Source: Auanema rhodensis
Taxonomy: Eukaryota > Nematoda > Chromadorea > Rhabditida > Rhabditidae
Assembly: GCA_964057225.1 (NCBI GenBank)
Contig: CAXKVF010000075.1
Location: 248,001-312,000, forward strand
Direction: 5' to 3'
DNA length: 64,000 nucleotides
Position 1 is the first letter of the stretch. Each line of letters opens with the position of its first letter. Shown here in pieces: positions 15,137-30,900 of the stretch. The notes under the pieces were generated by a model. That model saw only the letters and a program-made list of their open reading frames with translations, was not told where the DNA came from and did no database searches. The position numbers were made by a program, and so were the translations under genes.

Positions 15137-17072
15137 CAAGGGCACATCACGTGTACATTTAATTAGCATAAATTAAAGTTCACGTAAATTTCAAAGTCAT
15201 GGTTACCATGAAGCAATATCAATAAAAATTTGTTTTTAGACTAATATGGACATGGGGAATCTAATTTTGAAAACCACATCTCTTTATCTTTCACGTGAAG
15301 CGAGTTACATACCAAGGGCACATCACGTGTACATTTAATTAGCATAAATTAAAGTTCACGTAAATTTCAAAGTCATGGTTACCATGAACCAATATCAATA
15401 AAAATTTGTTTTTAGACTAATATGGACATGGGGAATCTAATTTTGGAAACCGCATCTCTTTATCTTTCACGTGAAGCGAGTTACATACCAAGTGCACATC
15501 ACGTGTACATTTAATTAGCATAAATTAAAGTTCACGTAAATTTCAAAGTCATGGTTACCATGAACCAATATCAATAAAAATTTGTTTTTAGACTAATATG
15601 GACATGGGGAATCTAATTTTGAAAACCGCATCTCTTTATCTTTCACGTGAAGCGAGTTACATACCAAGTGCACATCACGTGTACATTTAATTAGCATAAA
15701 TTAAAGTTCACGTAAATTTCAAAGTCATGGTTACCATGAACCAATATCAATAAAAATTTGTTTTTAGACTAATATGGACATGGGGAATCTAATTTTGAAA
15801 ACCGCATCTCTTTATCTTTCACGTGAAGCGAGTTACATACCAAGTGCACATCACGTGTACATTTAATTAGCATAAATTAAAGTTCACGTAAATTTCAAAG
15901 TCATGGTTACCATGAACCAATATCAATAAAAATTTGTTTTTAGACTAATATGGACATGGGGAATCTAATTTTGAAAACCACATCTCTTTATCTTTCACGT
16001 GAAGCGAGTTACATACCAAGTGCACATCACGTGTACATTTAATTAGCATAAATTAAAGTTCACGTAAATTTCAAAGTCATGGTTACCATGAAGCAATATC
16101 AATAAAAATTTGTTTTTAGACTAATATGGACATGGGGAATCTAATTTTGAAAACCACATCTCTTTATCTTTCACGTGAAGCGAGTTACATACCAAGGGCA
16201 CATCACGTGTACATTTAATTAGCATAAATTAAAGTTCACGTAAATTTCAAAGTCATGGTTACCATGAAGCAATATCAATAAAAATTTGTTTTTAGACTAA
16301 TATGGACATGGGGAATCTAATTTTGAAAACCACATCTCTTTATCTTTCACGTGAAGCGAGTTACATACCAAGGGCACATCACGTGTACATTTAATTAGCA
16401 TAAATTAAAGTTCACGTAAATTTCAAAGTCATGGTTACCATGAAGCAATATCAATAAAAATTTGTTTTTAGACTAATATGGACATGGGGAATCTAATTTT
16501 GAAAACCACATCTCTTTATCTTTCACGTGAAGCGAGTTACATACCAAGGGCACATCACGTGTACATTTAATTAGCATAAATTAAAGTTCACGTAAATTTC
16601 AAAGTCATGGTTACCATGAACCAATATCAATAAAAATTTGTTTTTAGACTAATATGGACATGGGGAATCTAATTTTGGAAACCGCATCTCTTTATCTTTC
16701 ACGTGAAGCGAGTTACATACCAAGTGCACATCACGTGTACATTTAATTAGCATAAATTAAAGTTCACGTAAATTTCAAAGTCATGGTTACCATGAACCAA
16801 TATCAATAAAAATTTGTTTTTAGACTAATATGGACATGGGGAATCTAATTTTGAAAACCGCATCTCTTTATCTTTCACGTGAAGCGAGTTACATACCAAG
16901 TGCACATCACGTGTACATTTAATTAGCATAAATTAAAGTTCACGTAAATTTCAAAGTCATGGTTACCATGAACCAATATCAATAAAAATTTGTTTTTAGA
17001 CTAATATGGACATGGGGAATCTAATTTTGAAAACCGCATCTCTTTATCTTTCACGTGAAGCGAGTTACATAC
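15137..17072. repeat. Block rich in the ACCACATC/AAGGGC haplotype, offset of 7 monomers
   Basis: Monomers 87-90 correspond to 94-97, including the shared rare TTTTGGAAAC change in monomers 88 and 95, at an offset of 7 units (1232 bp). Monomers 92-94 are consecutive AAGC-type units that all have A at unit position 140, as if one monomer had been amplified locally. Confidence 0.65.
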
Positions 17073-18480
17073 CAAGTGCACATCACGTGTACATTTAATT
17101 AGCATAAATTAAAGTTCACGTAAATTTCAAAGTCATGGTTACCATGAACTAATATCAATAAAAATTTGTTTTTAGACTAATATGGACATGGGGAATCTAA
17201 TTTTGAAAACCGCATCTCTTTATCTTTCACGTGAAGCGAGTTACATACCAAGTGCACATCACGTGTACATTTAATTAGCATAAATTAAAGTTCACGTAAA
17301 TTTCAAAGTCATGGTTACCATGAACCAATATCAATAAAAATTTGTTTTTAGACTAATATGGACATGGGGAATCTAATTTTGAAAACCGCATCTCTTTATC
17401 TTTCACGTGAAGCGAGTTACATACCAAGTGCACATCACGTGTACATTTAATTAGCATAAATTAAAGTTCACGTAAATTTCAAAGTCATGGTTACCATGAA
17501 CCAATATCAATAAAAATTTGTTTTTAGACTAATATGGACATGGGGAATCTAATTTTGAAAACCGCATCTCTTTATCTTTCACGTGAAGCGAGTTACATAC
17601 CAAGTGCACATCACGTGTACATTTAATTAGCATAAATTAAAGTTCACGTAAATTTCAAAGTCATGGTTACCATGAACCAATATCAATAAAAATTTGTTTT
17701 TAGACTAATATGGACATGGGGAATCTAATTTTGAAAACCGCATCTCTTTATCTTTCACGTGAAGCGAGTTACATACCAAGTGCACATCACGTGTACATTT
17801 AATTAGCATAAATTAAAGTTCACGTAAATTTCAAAGTCATGGTTACCATGAAGCAATATCAATAAAAATTTGTTTTTAGACTAATATGGACATGGGGAAT
17901 CTAATTTTGAAAACCGCATCTCTTTATCTTTCACGTGAAGCGAGTTACATACCAAGTGCACATCACGTGTACATTTAATTAGCATAAATTAAAGTTCACG
18001 TAAATTTCAAAGTCATGGTTACCATGAACCAATATCAATAAAAATTTGTTTTTAGACTAATATGGACATGGGGAATCTAATTTTGAAAACCGCATCTCTT
18101 TATCTTTCACGTGAAGCGAGTTACATACCAAGTGCACATCACGTGTACATTTAATTAGCATAAATTAAAGTTCACGTAAATTTCAAAGTCATGGTTACCA
18201 TGAAGCAATATCAATAAAAATTTGTTTTTAGACTAATATGGACATGGGGAATCTAATTTTGAAAACCGCATCTCTTTATCTTTCACGTGAAGCGAGTTAC
18301 ATACCAAGTGCACATCACGTGTACATTTAATTAGCATAAATTAAAGTTCACGTAAATTTCAAAGTCATGGTTACCATGAACCAATATCAATAAAAATTTG
18401 TTTTTAGACTAATATGGACATGGGGAATCTAATTTCGAAAACCGCATCTCTTTATCTTTCACGTGAAGCGAGTTACATAC

Positions 18481-21400
18481 CTAGTGCACATCACGTGTAC
18501 AATTAATTAGCATAAATTAAAGTTCACGTAAATTTCAAAGTCATGGTTACCATGAACCAATATCAATAAAAATTTGTTTTTAGACTAATATGGACATGGG
18601 GAATCTAATTTTGAAAACCACATCTCTTTATCTTTCACGTGAAGCGAGTTACATACCAAGGGCACATCACGTGTACATTTAATTAGCATGAATTAAAGTT
18701 CACGTAAATTTCAAAGTCATGGTTACCATGAAGCAATATCAATAAAAATTTGTTTTTAGACTAATATGGACATGGGGAATCTAATTTTGAAAACCACATC
18801 TCTTTATCTTTCACGTGAAGCGAGTTACATACCAAGGGCACATCACGTGTACATTTAATTAGCATAAATTAAAGTTCACGTAAATTTCAAAGTCATGGTT
18901 ACCATGAACCAATATCAATAAAAATTTGTTTTTAGACTAATATGGACATGGGGAATCTAATTTTGAAAACCGCATCTCTTTATCTTTCACGTGAAGCGAG
19001 TTACATACCAAGTGCACATCACGTGTACATTTAATTAGCATAAATTAAAGTTCACGTAAATTTCAAAGTCATGGTTACCATGAAGCAATATCAATAAAAA
19101 TTTGTTTTTAGACTAATATGGACAGGGGGAATCTAATTTTGAAAACCGCATCTCTTTATCTTTCACGTGAAGCGAGTTACATACCAAGTGCACATCACGT
19201 GTACATTTAATTAGCATAAATTAAAGTTCACGTAAATTTCAAAGTCATGGTTACCATGAACCAATATCAATAAAAATTTGTTTTTAGATTAATATGGACA
19301 TGGGGAATCTAATTTTGAAAACCGCATCTCTTTATCTTTCACGTGAAGCGAGTTACATACCAAGTGCACATCACGTGTACATTTAATTAGCATAAATTAA
19401 AGTTCACGTAAATTTCAAAGTCATGGTTACCATGAACCAATATCAATAAAAATTTGTTTTTAGACTAATATGGACATGGGGAATCTAATTTTGAAAACCG
19501 CATCTCTTTATCTTTCACGTGAAGCGAGTTACATACCAAGTGCACATCACGTGTACATTTAATTAGCATAAATTAAAGTTCACGTAAATTTCAAAGTCAT
19601 GGTTACCATGAAGCAATATCAATAAAAATTTGTTTTTAGACTAATATGGACATGGGGAATCTAATTTTGAAAATCGCATCTCTTTATCTTTCACGTGAAG
19701 CGAGTTACATACCAAGTGCACATCACGTGTACATTTAATTAGCATAAATTAAAGTTCGCGTAAATTTCAAAGTCATGGTTACCATGCACCAATATCAATA
19801 AAAATTTGTTTTTAGACTAATATGGACATGGGGAATCTAATTTTGAAAACCGCATCTCTTTATCTTTCACGTGAAGCGAGTTACATACCTAGTGCACATC
19901 ACGTGTACAATTAATTAGCATAAATTAAAGTTCACGTAAATTTCAAAGTCATGGTTACCATGAAGCAATATCAAAAAAAATTTGTTTTTAGACTAATATG
20001 GACATGGGGAATCTAATTTTGAAAACCGCATCTCTTTATCTTTCACGTGAAGCGAGTTACATACCAAGTGCACATCACGTGTACATTTAATTAGCATAAA
20101 TTAAAGTTCACGTAAATTTCAAAGTCATGGTTACCATGAAGCAATATCAATAAAAATTTGTTTTTAGACTAATATGGACATGGGGAATCTAATTTTGAAA
20201 ACCACATCTCTTTATCTTTCACGTGAAGCGAGTTACATACCAAGGGCACATCACGTGTACATTTAATTAGCATAAATTAAAGTTCACGTAAATTTCAAAG
20301 TCATGGTTACCATGAACCAATATCAATAAAAATTTGTATTTAGACTAATATGGACATGGGGAATCTAATTTTGAAAACCGCATCTCTTTATCTTTCACGT
20401 GAAGCGAGTTACATACCAAGTGCACATCACGTGTACATTTAATTAGCATAAATTAAAGTTCACGTAAATTTCAAAGTCATGGTTACCATGAACCAATATC
20501 AATAAAAATTTGTTTTTAGACTAATATGGACATGGGGAATCTAATTTTGAAAACCGCATCTCTTTATCTTTCACGTGAAGCGAGTTACATACCAAGTGCA
20601 CATCACGTGTACATTTAATTAGCATAAATTAAAGTTCACGTAAATTTCAAAGTCATGGTTACCATGAACCAATATCAATAAAAATTTGTTTTTAGACTAA
20701 TATGGACATGGGGAATCTAATTTTGAAAACCGCATCTCTTTATCTTTCACGTGAAGCGAGTTACATACCAAGTGCACATCACGTGTACATTTAATTAGCA
20801 TAAATTAAAGTTCACGTAAATTTCAAAGTCATGGTTACCATGAACCAATATCAATAAAAATTTGTTTTTAGACTAATATGGACATGGGGAATCTAATTTT
20901 GAAAACCGCATCTCTTTATCTTTCACGTGAAGCGAGTTACATACCAAGTGCACATCACGTGTACATTTAATTAGCATAAATTAAAATTCACGTAAATTTC
21001 AAAGTCATGGTTACCATGAACCAATATCAATAAAAATTTGTTTTTAGACTAATATGGACATGGGGAATCTAATTTTGAAAACCGCATCTCTTTATCTTTC
21101 ACGTGAAGCGAGTTACATACCTAGTGCACATCACGTGTACAATTAATTAGCATAAATTAAAGTTCACGTAAATTTCAAAGTCATGGTTACCATGAACCAA
21201 TATCAATAAAAATTTGTTTTTAGACTAATATGGACATGGGGAATCTAATTTTGAAAACCACATCTCTTTATCTTTCACGTGAAGCGAGTTACATACCAAG
21301 GGCACATCACGTGTACATTTAATTAGCATAAATTAAAGTTCACGTAAATTTCAAAGTCATGGTTACCATGAAGCAATATCAATAAAAATTTGTTTTTAGA

Positions 21401-23232
21401 CTAATATGGACATGGGGAATCTAATTTTGAAAACCACATCTCTTTATCTTTCACGTGAAGCGAGTTACATACCAAGGGCACATCACGTGTACATTTAATT
21501 AGCATAAATTAAAGTTCACGTAAATTTCAAAGTCATGGTTACCATGAACCAATATCAATAAAAATTTGTTTTTAGACTAATATGGACATGGGGAATCTAA
21601 TTTTGAAAACCGCATCTCTTTATCTTTCACGTGAAGCGAGTTACATACCAAGTGCACATCACGTGTACATTTAATTAGCATAAATTAAAGTTCACGTAAA
21701 TTTCAAAGTCATGGTTACCATGAACCAATATCAATAAAAATTTGTTTTTAGACTAATATGGACATGGGGAATCTAATTTTGAAAACCGCATCTCTTTATC
21801 TTTCACGTGAAGCGAGTTACATACCAAGTGCACATCACGTGTACATTTAATTAGCATAAATTAAAGTTCACGTAAATTTCAAAGTCATGGTTACCATGAA
21901 CCAATATCAATAAAAATTTGTTTTTAGACTAATATGGACATGGGGAATCTAATTTTGAAAACCGCATCTCTTTATCTTTCACGTGAAGCGAGTTACATAC
22001 CAAGTGCACATCACGTGTACATTTAATTAGCATAAATTAAAGTTCACGTAAATTTCAAAGTCATGGTTACCATGAAGCAATATCAATAAAAATTTGTTTT
22101 TAGACTAATATGGACATGGGGAATCTAATTTTGAAAACCGCATCTCTTTATCTTTCACGTGAAGCGAGTTACATACCAAGTGCACATCACGTGTACATTT
22201 AATTAGCATAAATTAAAGTTCACGTAAATTTCAAAGTCATGGTTACCATGAACCAATATCAATAAAAATTTGTTTTTAGATTAATATGGACATGGGGAAT
22301 CTAATTTTGAAAACCGCATCTCTTTATCTTTCACGTGAAGCGAGTTACATACCAAGTGCACATCACGTGTACATTTAATTAGCATAAATTAAAGTTCACG
22401 TAAATTTCAAAGTCATGGTTACCATGAACCAATATCAATAAAAATTTGTTTTTAGACTAATATGGACATGGGGAATCTAATTTTGAAAACCGCATCTCTT
22501 TATCTTTCACGTGAAGCGAGTTACATACCAAGTGCACATCACGTGTACATTTAATTAGCATAAATTAAAGTTCACGTAAATTTCAAAGTCATGGTTACCA
22601 TGAAGCAATATCAATAAAAATTTGTTTTTAGACTAATATGGACATGGGGAATCTAATTTTGAAAACCGCATCTCTTTATCTTTCACGTGAAGCGAGTTAC
22701 ATACCAAGTGCACATCACGTGTACATTTAATTAGCATAAATTAAAGTTCGCGTAAATTTCAAAGTCATGGTTACCATGCACCAATATCAATAAAAATTTG
22801 TTTTTAGACTAATATGGACATGGGGAATCTAATTTTGAAAACCGCATCTCTTTATCTTTCACGTGAAGCGAGTTACATACCTAGTGCACATCACGTGTAC
22901 AATTAATTAGCATAAATTAAAGTTCACGTAAATTTCAAAGTCATGGTTACCATGAAGCAATATCAAAAAAAATTTGTTTTTAGACTAATATGGACATGGG
23001 GAATCTAATTTTGAAAACCGCATCTCTTTATCTTTCACGTGAAGCGAGTTACATACCTAGTGCACATCACGTGTACAATTAATTAGCATAAATTAAAGTT
23101 CACGTAAATTTCAAAGTCATGGTTACCATGAAGCAATATCAAAAAAAATTTGTTTTTAGACTAATATGGACATGGGGAATCTAATTTTGAAAACCGCATC
23201 TCTTTATCTTTCACGTGAAGCGAGTTACATAC
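18481..23232. repeat. Related 15- to 17-monomer blocks marked by CTAGTGC units
   Basis: Monomers 106-108 correspond to 121-123 (CTAGTGC, ACAATT, ACCACATC, then two AAGGGC units). Monomers 110-114 correspond to 127-131, sharing TTAGATTAAT, then GTTCGCG, then a CTAGTGC unit with ATCAAAAAAAA. The offset changes from 15 to 17 units, so two monomers were gained or lost between blocks. Monomer 132 is a further direct duplicate of monomer 131. Confidence 0.8.
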
Positions 23233-26200
23233 CAAGTGCACATCACGTGTACATTTAATTAGCATAAATTAAAGTTCACGTAAATTTCAAAGTCATGGTT
23301 ACCATGAAGCAATATCAATAAAAATTTGTTTTTAGACTAATATGGACATGGGGAATCTAATTTTGAAAACCACATCTCTTTATCTTTCACGTGAAGCGAG
23401 TTACATACCAAGGGCACATCACGTGTACATTTAATTAGCATAAATTAAAGTTCACGTAAATTTCAAAGTCATGGTTACCATGAACCAATATCAATAAAAA
23501 TTTGTTTTTAGACTAATATGGACATGGGGAATCTAATTTTGAAAACCGCATCTCTTTATCTTTCACGTGAAGCGAGTTACATACCAAGTGCACATCACGT
23601 GTACATTTAATTAGCATAAATTAAAGTTCACGTAAATTTCAAAGTCATGGTTACCATGAACCAATATCAATAAAAATTTGTTTTTAGACTAATATGGACA
23701 TGGGGAATCTAATTTTGAAAACCGCATCTCTTTATCTTTCACGTGAAGCGAGTTACATACCAAGTGCACATCACGTGTACATTTAATTAGCATAAATTAA
23801 AGTTCACGTAAATTTCAAAGTCATGGTTACCATGAAGCAATATCAATAAAAATTTGTTTTTAGACTAATATGGACATGGGGAATCTAATTTTGAAAACCG
23901 CATCTCTTTATCTTTCACGTGAAGCGAGTTACATACCAAGTGCACATCACGTGTACATTTAATTAGCATAAATTAAAGTTCACGTAAATTTCAAAGTCAT
24001 GGTTACCATGCACCAATATCAATAAAAATTTGTTTTTAGACTAATATGGACATGGGGAATCTAATTTTGAAAACCACATCTCTTTATCTTTCACGTGAAG
24101 CGAGTTACATACCAAGGGCACATCACGTGTACATTTAATTAGCATAAATTAAAGTTCACGTAAATTTCAAAGTCATGGTTACCATGAAGCAATATCAATA
24201 AAAATTTGTTTTTAGACTAATATGGACATGGGGAATCTAATTTTGAAAACCACATCTCTTTATCTTTCACGTGAAGCGAGTTACATACCAAGGGCACATC
24301 ACGTGTACATTTAATTAGCATAAATTAAAGTTCACGTAAATTTCAAAGTCATGGTTACCATGAACCAATATCAATAAAAATTTGTTTTTAGACTAATATG
24401 GACATGGGGAATCTAATTTTGAAAACCGCATCTCTTTATCTTTCACGTGAAGCGAGTTACATACCAAGTGCACATCACGTGTACATTTAATTAGCATAAA
24501 TTAAAGTTCACGTAAATTTCAAAGTCATGGTTACCATGAACCAATATCAATAAAAATTTGTTTTTAGACTAATATGGACATGGGGAATCTAATTTTGAAA
24601 ACCGCATCTCTTTATCTTTCACGTGAAGCGAGTTACATACCAAGTGCACATCACGTGTACATTTAATTAGCATAAATTAAAGTTCACGTAAATTTCAAAG
24701 TCATGGTTACCATGCACCAATATCAATAAAAATTTGTTTTTAGACTAATATGGACATGGGGAATCTAATTTTGAAAACCACATCTCTTTATCTTTCACGT
24801 GAAGCGAGTTACATACCAAGGGCACATCACGTGTACATTTAATTAGCATAAATTAAAGTTCACGTAAATTTCAAAGTCATGGTTACCATGAAGCAATATC
24901 AATAAAAATTTGTTTTTAGACTAATATGGACATGGGGAATCTAATTTTGAAAACCACATCTCTTTATCTTTCACGTGAAGCGAGTTACATACCAAGGGCA
25001 CATCACGTGTACATTTAATTAGCATAAATTAAAGTTCACGTAAATTTCAAAGTCATGGTTACCATGAACCAATATCAATAAAAATTTGTTTTTAGACTAA
25101 TATGGACATGGGGAATCTAATTTTGAAAACCGCATCTCTTTATCTTTCACGTGAAGCGAGTTACATACCAAGTGCACATCACGTGTACATTTAATTAGCA
25201 TAAATTAAAGTTCACGTAAATTTCAAAGTCATGGTTACCATGAACCAATATCAATAAAAATTTGTTTTTAGACTAATATGGACATGGGGAATCTAATTTT
25301 GAAAACCGCATCTCTTTATCTTTCACGTGAAGCGAGTTACATACCAAGTGCACATCACGTGTACATTTAATTAGCATAAATTAAAGTTCACGTAAATTTC
25401 AAAGTCATGGTTACCATGAACCAATATCAATAAAAATTTGTTTTTAGACTAATATGGACATGGGGAATCTAATTTTGAAAACCGCATCTCTTTATCTTTC
25501 ACGTGAAGCGAGTTACATACCAAGTGCACATCACGTGTACATTTAATTAGCATAAATTAAAGTTCACGTAAATTTCAAAGTCATGGTTACCATGAAGCAA
25601 TATCAATAAAAATTTGTTTTTAGACTAATATGGACATGGGGAATCTAATTTTGAAAACCGCATCTCTTTATCTTTCACGTGAAGCGAGTTACATACCAAG
25701 TGCACATCACGTGTACATTTAATTAGCATAAATTAAAGTTCACGTAAATTTCAAAGTCATGGTTACCATGAACCAATATCAATAAAAATTTGTTTTTAGA
25801 TTAATATGGACATGGGGAATCTAATTTTGAAAACCGCATCTCTTTATCTTTCACGTGAAGCGAGTTACATACCAAGTGCACATCACGTGTACATTTAATT
25901 AGCATAAATTAAAGTTCACGTAAATTTCAAAGTCATGGTTACCATGAACCAATATCAATAAAAATTTGTTTTTAGACTAATATGGACATGGGGAATCTAA
26001 TTTTGAAAACCGCATCTCTTTATCTTTCACGTGAAGCGAGTTACATACCAAGTGCACATCACGTGTACATTTAATTAGCATAAATTAAAGTTCACGTAAA
26101 TTTCAAAGTCATGGTTACCATGAAGCAATATCAATAAAAATTTGTTTTTAGACTAATATGGACATGGGGAATCTAATTTTGAAAACCGCATCTCTTTATC

Positions 26201-27632
26201 TTTCACGTGAAGCGAGTTACATACCAAGTGCACATCACGTGTACATTTAATTAGCATAAATTAAAGTTCGCGTAAATTTCAAAGTCATGGTTACCATGCA
26301 CCAATATCAATAAAAATTTGTTTTTAGACTAATATGGACATGGGGAATCTAATTTTGAAAACCGCATCTCTTTATCTTTCACGTGAAGCGAGTTACATAC
26401 CTAGTGCACATCACGTGTACAATTAATTAGCATAAATTAAAGTTCACGTAAATTTCAAAGTCATGGTTACCATGAAGCAATATCAAAAAAAATTTGTTTT
26501 TAGACTAATATGGACATGGGGAATCTAATTTTGAAAACCGCATCTCTTTATCTTTCACGTGAAGCGAGTTACATACCTAGTGCACATCACGTGTACAATT
26601 AATTAGCATAAATTAAAGTTCACGTAAATTTCAAAGTCATGGTTACCATGAAGCAATATCAAAAAAAATTTGTTTTTAGACTAATATGGACATGGGGAAT
26701 CTAATTTTGAAAACCGCATCTCTTTATCTTTCACGTGAAGCGAGTTACATACCAAGTGCACATCACGTGTACATTTAATTAGCATAAATTAAAGTTCACG
26801 TAAATTTCAAAGTCATGGTTACCATGAAGCAATATCAATAAAAATTTGTTTTTAGACTAATATGGACATGGGGAATCTAATTTTGAAAACCACATCTCTT
26901 TATCTTTCACGTGAAGCGAGTTACATACCAAGGGCACATCACGTGTACATTTAATTAGCATAAATTAAAGTTCACGTAAATTTCAAAGTCATGGTTACCA
27001 TGAACCAATATCAATAAAAATTTGTTTTTAGACTAATATGGACATGGGGAATCTAATTTTGAAAACCGCATCTCTTTATCTTTCACGTGAAGCGAGTTAC
27101 ATACCAAGTGCACATCACGTGTACATTTAATTAGCATAAATTAAAGTTCACGTAAATTTCAAAGTCATGGTTACCATGAACCAATATCAATAAAAATTTG
27201 TTTTTAGACTAATATGGACATGGGGAATCTAATTTTGAAAACCGCATCTCTTTATCTTTCACGTGAAGCGAGTTACATACCAAGTGCACATCACGTGTAC
27301 ATTTAATTAGCATAAATTAAAGTTCACGTAAATTTCAAAGTCATGGTTACCATGAAGCAATATCAATAAAAATTTGTTTTTAGACTAATATGGACATGGG
27401 GAATCTAATTTTGAAAACCGCATCTCTTTATCTTTCACGTGAAGCGAGTTACATACCAAGTGCACATCACGTGTACATTTAATTAGCATAAATTAAAGTT
27501 CACGTAAATTTCAAAGTCATGGTTACCATGCACCAATATCAATAAAAATTTGTTTTTAGACTAATATGGACATGGGGAATCTAATTTTGAAAACCGCATC
27601 TCTTTATCTTTCACGTGAAGCGAGTTACATAC
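21297..27632. repeat. 20-monomer offset duplication (3520 bp)
   Basis: Monomers 122-137 recur as monomers 142-157, 3520 bp apart. Shared marks in order are two AAGGGC units, a TTAGATTAAT unit, a GTTCGCG unit, two successive CTAGTGC/ATCAAAAAAAA units and an ACCACATC unit. Between the blocks, monomers 137-140 and 141-144 form a 4-unit (704-bp) tandem duplication. Monomer 157 lacks the position-140 A seen in monomer 137, marking the right limit. Confidence 0.85.
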
Positions 27633-27984
27633 CAAGTGCACATCACGTGTACATTTAATTAGCATAAATTAAAGTTCACGTAAATTTCAAAGTCATGGTT
27701 ACCATGAACCAATATCAATAAAAATTTGTTTTTAGACTAATATGGACATGGGGAATATAATTTTGAAAACCGCATCTCTTTATCTTTCACGTGAAGCGAG
27801 TTACATACCAAGTGCACATCACGTGTACATTTAATTAGCATAAATTAAAGTTCACGTAAATTTCAAAGTCATGGTTACCATGCACCAATATCAATAAAAA
27901 TTTGTTTTTAGACTAATATGGACATGGGGAATCTAATTTTGAAAACCGCATCTCTTTATCTTTCACGTGAAGCGAGTTACATAC

Positions 27985-30900
27985 CAAGTGCACATCACGT
28001 GTACATTTAATTAGCATAAATTAAAGTTCACGTAAATTTCAAAGTCATGGTTACCATGCACCAATATCAATAAAAATTTGTTTTTAGACTAATATGGACA
28101 TGGGGAATCTAATTTTGAAAACCGCATCTCTTTATCTTTCACGTGAAGCGAGTTACATACCAAGTGCACATCACGTGTAAAATTAATTAGCATAAATTAA
28201 AGTTCACGTAAATTTCAAAGTCATGGTTACCATGAACCAATATCAATAAAAATTTGTTTTTAGACTAATATGGACATCGGGAATCTAATTTTGAAAACCG
28301 CATCTCTTTATCTTTCACGTGAAGCGAGTTACATACCAAGTGCACATCACGTGTACATTTAATTAGCATAAATTAAAGTTCACGTAAATTTCAAAGTCAT
28401 GGTTACCATGAACCAATATCAATAAAAATTTGTTTTTAGACTAATATGGACATGGGGAATCTAATTTTGAAAACCGCATCTCTTTATCTTTCACGTGAAG
28501 CGAGTTACATACCAAGTGCACATCACGTGTACATTTAATTAGCATAAATTAAAGTTCACGTAAATTTCAAAGTCATGGTTACCATGCACCAATATCAATA
28601 AAAATTTGTTTTTAGACTAATATGGACATGGGGAATCTAATTTTGAAAACCGCATCTCTTTTTCTTTCACGTGAAGCGAGTTACATACCAAGTGCACATC
28701 ACGTGTACATTTAATTAGCATAAATTAAAGTTCACGTAAATTTCAAAGTCATGGTTACCATGCACCAATATCAATAAAAATTTGTTTTTAGACTAATATG
28801 GACATGGGGAATCTAATTTTGAAAACCGCATCTCTTTATCTTTCACGTGAAGCGAGTTACATACCAAGTGCACATCACGTGTACAATTAATTAGCATAAA
28901 TTAAAGTTCACGTAAATTTCAAAGTCATGGTTACCATGAAGCAATATCAATAAAAATTTGTTTTTAGACTAATATGGACATGGGGAATCTAATTTTGAAA
29001 ACCGCATCTCTTTATCTTTCACGTGAAGCGAGTTACATACCAAGTGCACATCACGTGTACATTTAATTAGCATAAATTAAAGTTCACGTAAATTTCAAAG
29101 TCATGGTTACCATGAAGCAATATCAATAAAAATTTGTTTTTAGACTAATATGGACATGGGGAATCTAATTTTGAAAACCACATCTCTTTATCTTTCACGT
29201 GAAGCGAGTTACATACCAAGGGCACATCACGTGTACATTTAATTAGCATAAATTAAAGTTCACGTAAATTTCAAAGTCATGGTTACCATGAACCAATATC
29301 AATAAAAATTTGTTTTTAGACTAATATGGACATGGGGAATCTAATTTTGAAAACCGCATCTCTTTATCTTTCACGTGAAGCGAGTTACATACCAAGTGCA
29401 CATCACGTGTACATTTAATTAGCATAAATTAAAGTTCACGTAAATTTCAAAGTCATGGTTACCATGAACCAATATCAATAAAAATTTGTTTTTAGACTAA
29501 TATGGACATGGGGAATCTAATTTTGTAAACCGCATCTCTTTATCTTTCACGTGAAGCGAGTTACATACCAAGTGCACATCACGTGTACATTTAATTAGCA
29601 TAAATTAAAGTTCACGTAAATTTCAAAGTCATGGTTACCATGAACCAATATCAATAAAAATTTGTTTTTAGACTAATATGGACATGGGGAATCTAATTTT
29701 GAAAACCGCATCTCTTTATCTTTCACGTGAAGCGAGTTACATACCAAGTGCACATCACGTGTACATTTAATTAGCATAAATTAAAGTTCACGTAAATTTC
29801 AAAGTCATGGTTACCATGCACCAATATCAATAAAAATTTGTTTTTAGACTAATATGGACATGGGGAATCTAATTTTGAAAACCGCATCTCTTTATCTTTC
29901 ACGTGAAGCGAGTTACATACCAAGTGCACATCACGTGTACATTTAATTAGCATAAATTAAAGTTCACGTAAATTTCAAAGTCATGGTTACCATGAACCAA
30001 TATCAATAAAAATTTGTTTTTAGACTAATATGGACATGGGGAATCTAATTTTGAAAACCGCATCTCTTTATCTTTCACGTGAAGCGAGTTACATACCAAG
30101 TGCACATCACGTGTACATTTAATTAGCATAAATTAAAGTTCACGTAAATTTCAAAGTCATGGTTACCATGCACCAATATCAATAAAAATTTGTTTTTAGA
30201 CTAATATGGACATGGGGAATCTAATTTTGAAAACCGCATCTCTTTATCTTTCACGTGAAGCGAGTTACATACCAAGTGCACATCACGTGTAAAATTAATT
30301 AGCATAAATTAAAGTTCACGTAAATTTCAAAGTCATGGTTACCATGAACCAATATCAATAAAAATTTGTTTTTAGACTAATATGGACATCGGGAATCTAA
30401 TTTTGAAAACCGCATCTCTTTATCTTTCACGTGAAGCGAGTTACATACCAAGTGCACATCACGTGTACATTTAATTAGCATAAATTAAAGTTCACGTAAA
30501 TTTCAAAGTCATGGTTACCATGAACCAATATCAATAAAAATTTGTTTTTAGACTAATATGGACATGGGGAATCTAATTTTGAAAACCGCATCTCTTTATC
30601 TTTCACGTGAAGCGAGTTACATACCAAGGGCACATCACGTGTACATTTAATTAGCATAAATTAAAGTTCACGTAAATTTCAAAGTCATGGTTACCATGCA
30701 CCAATATCAATAAAAATTTGTTTTTAGACTAATATGGACATGGGGAATCTAATTTTGAAAACCGCATCTCTTTTTCTTTCACGTCAAGCGAGTTACATAC
30801 CAAGTGCACATCACGTGTACATTTAATTAGCATAAATTAAAGTTCACGTAAATTTCAAAGTCATGGTTACCATGCACCAATATCAATAAAAATTTGTTTT

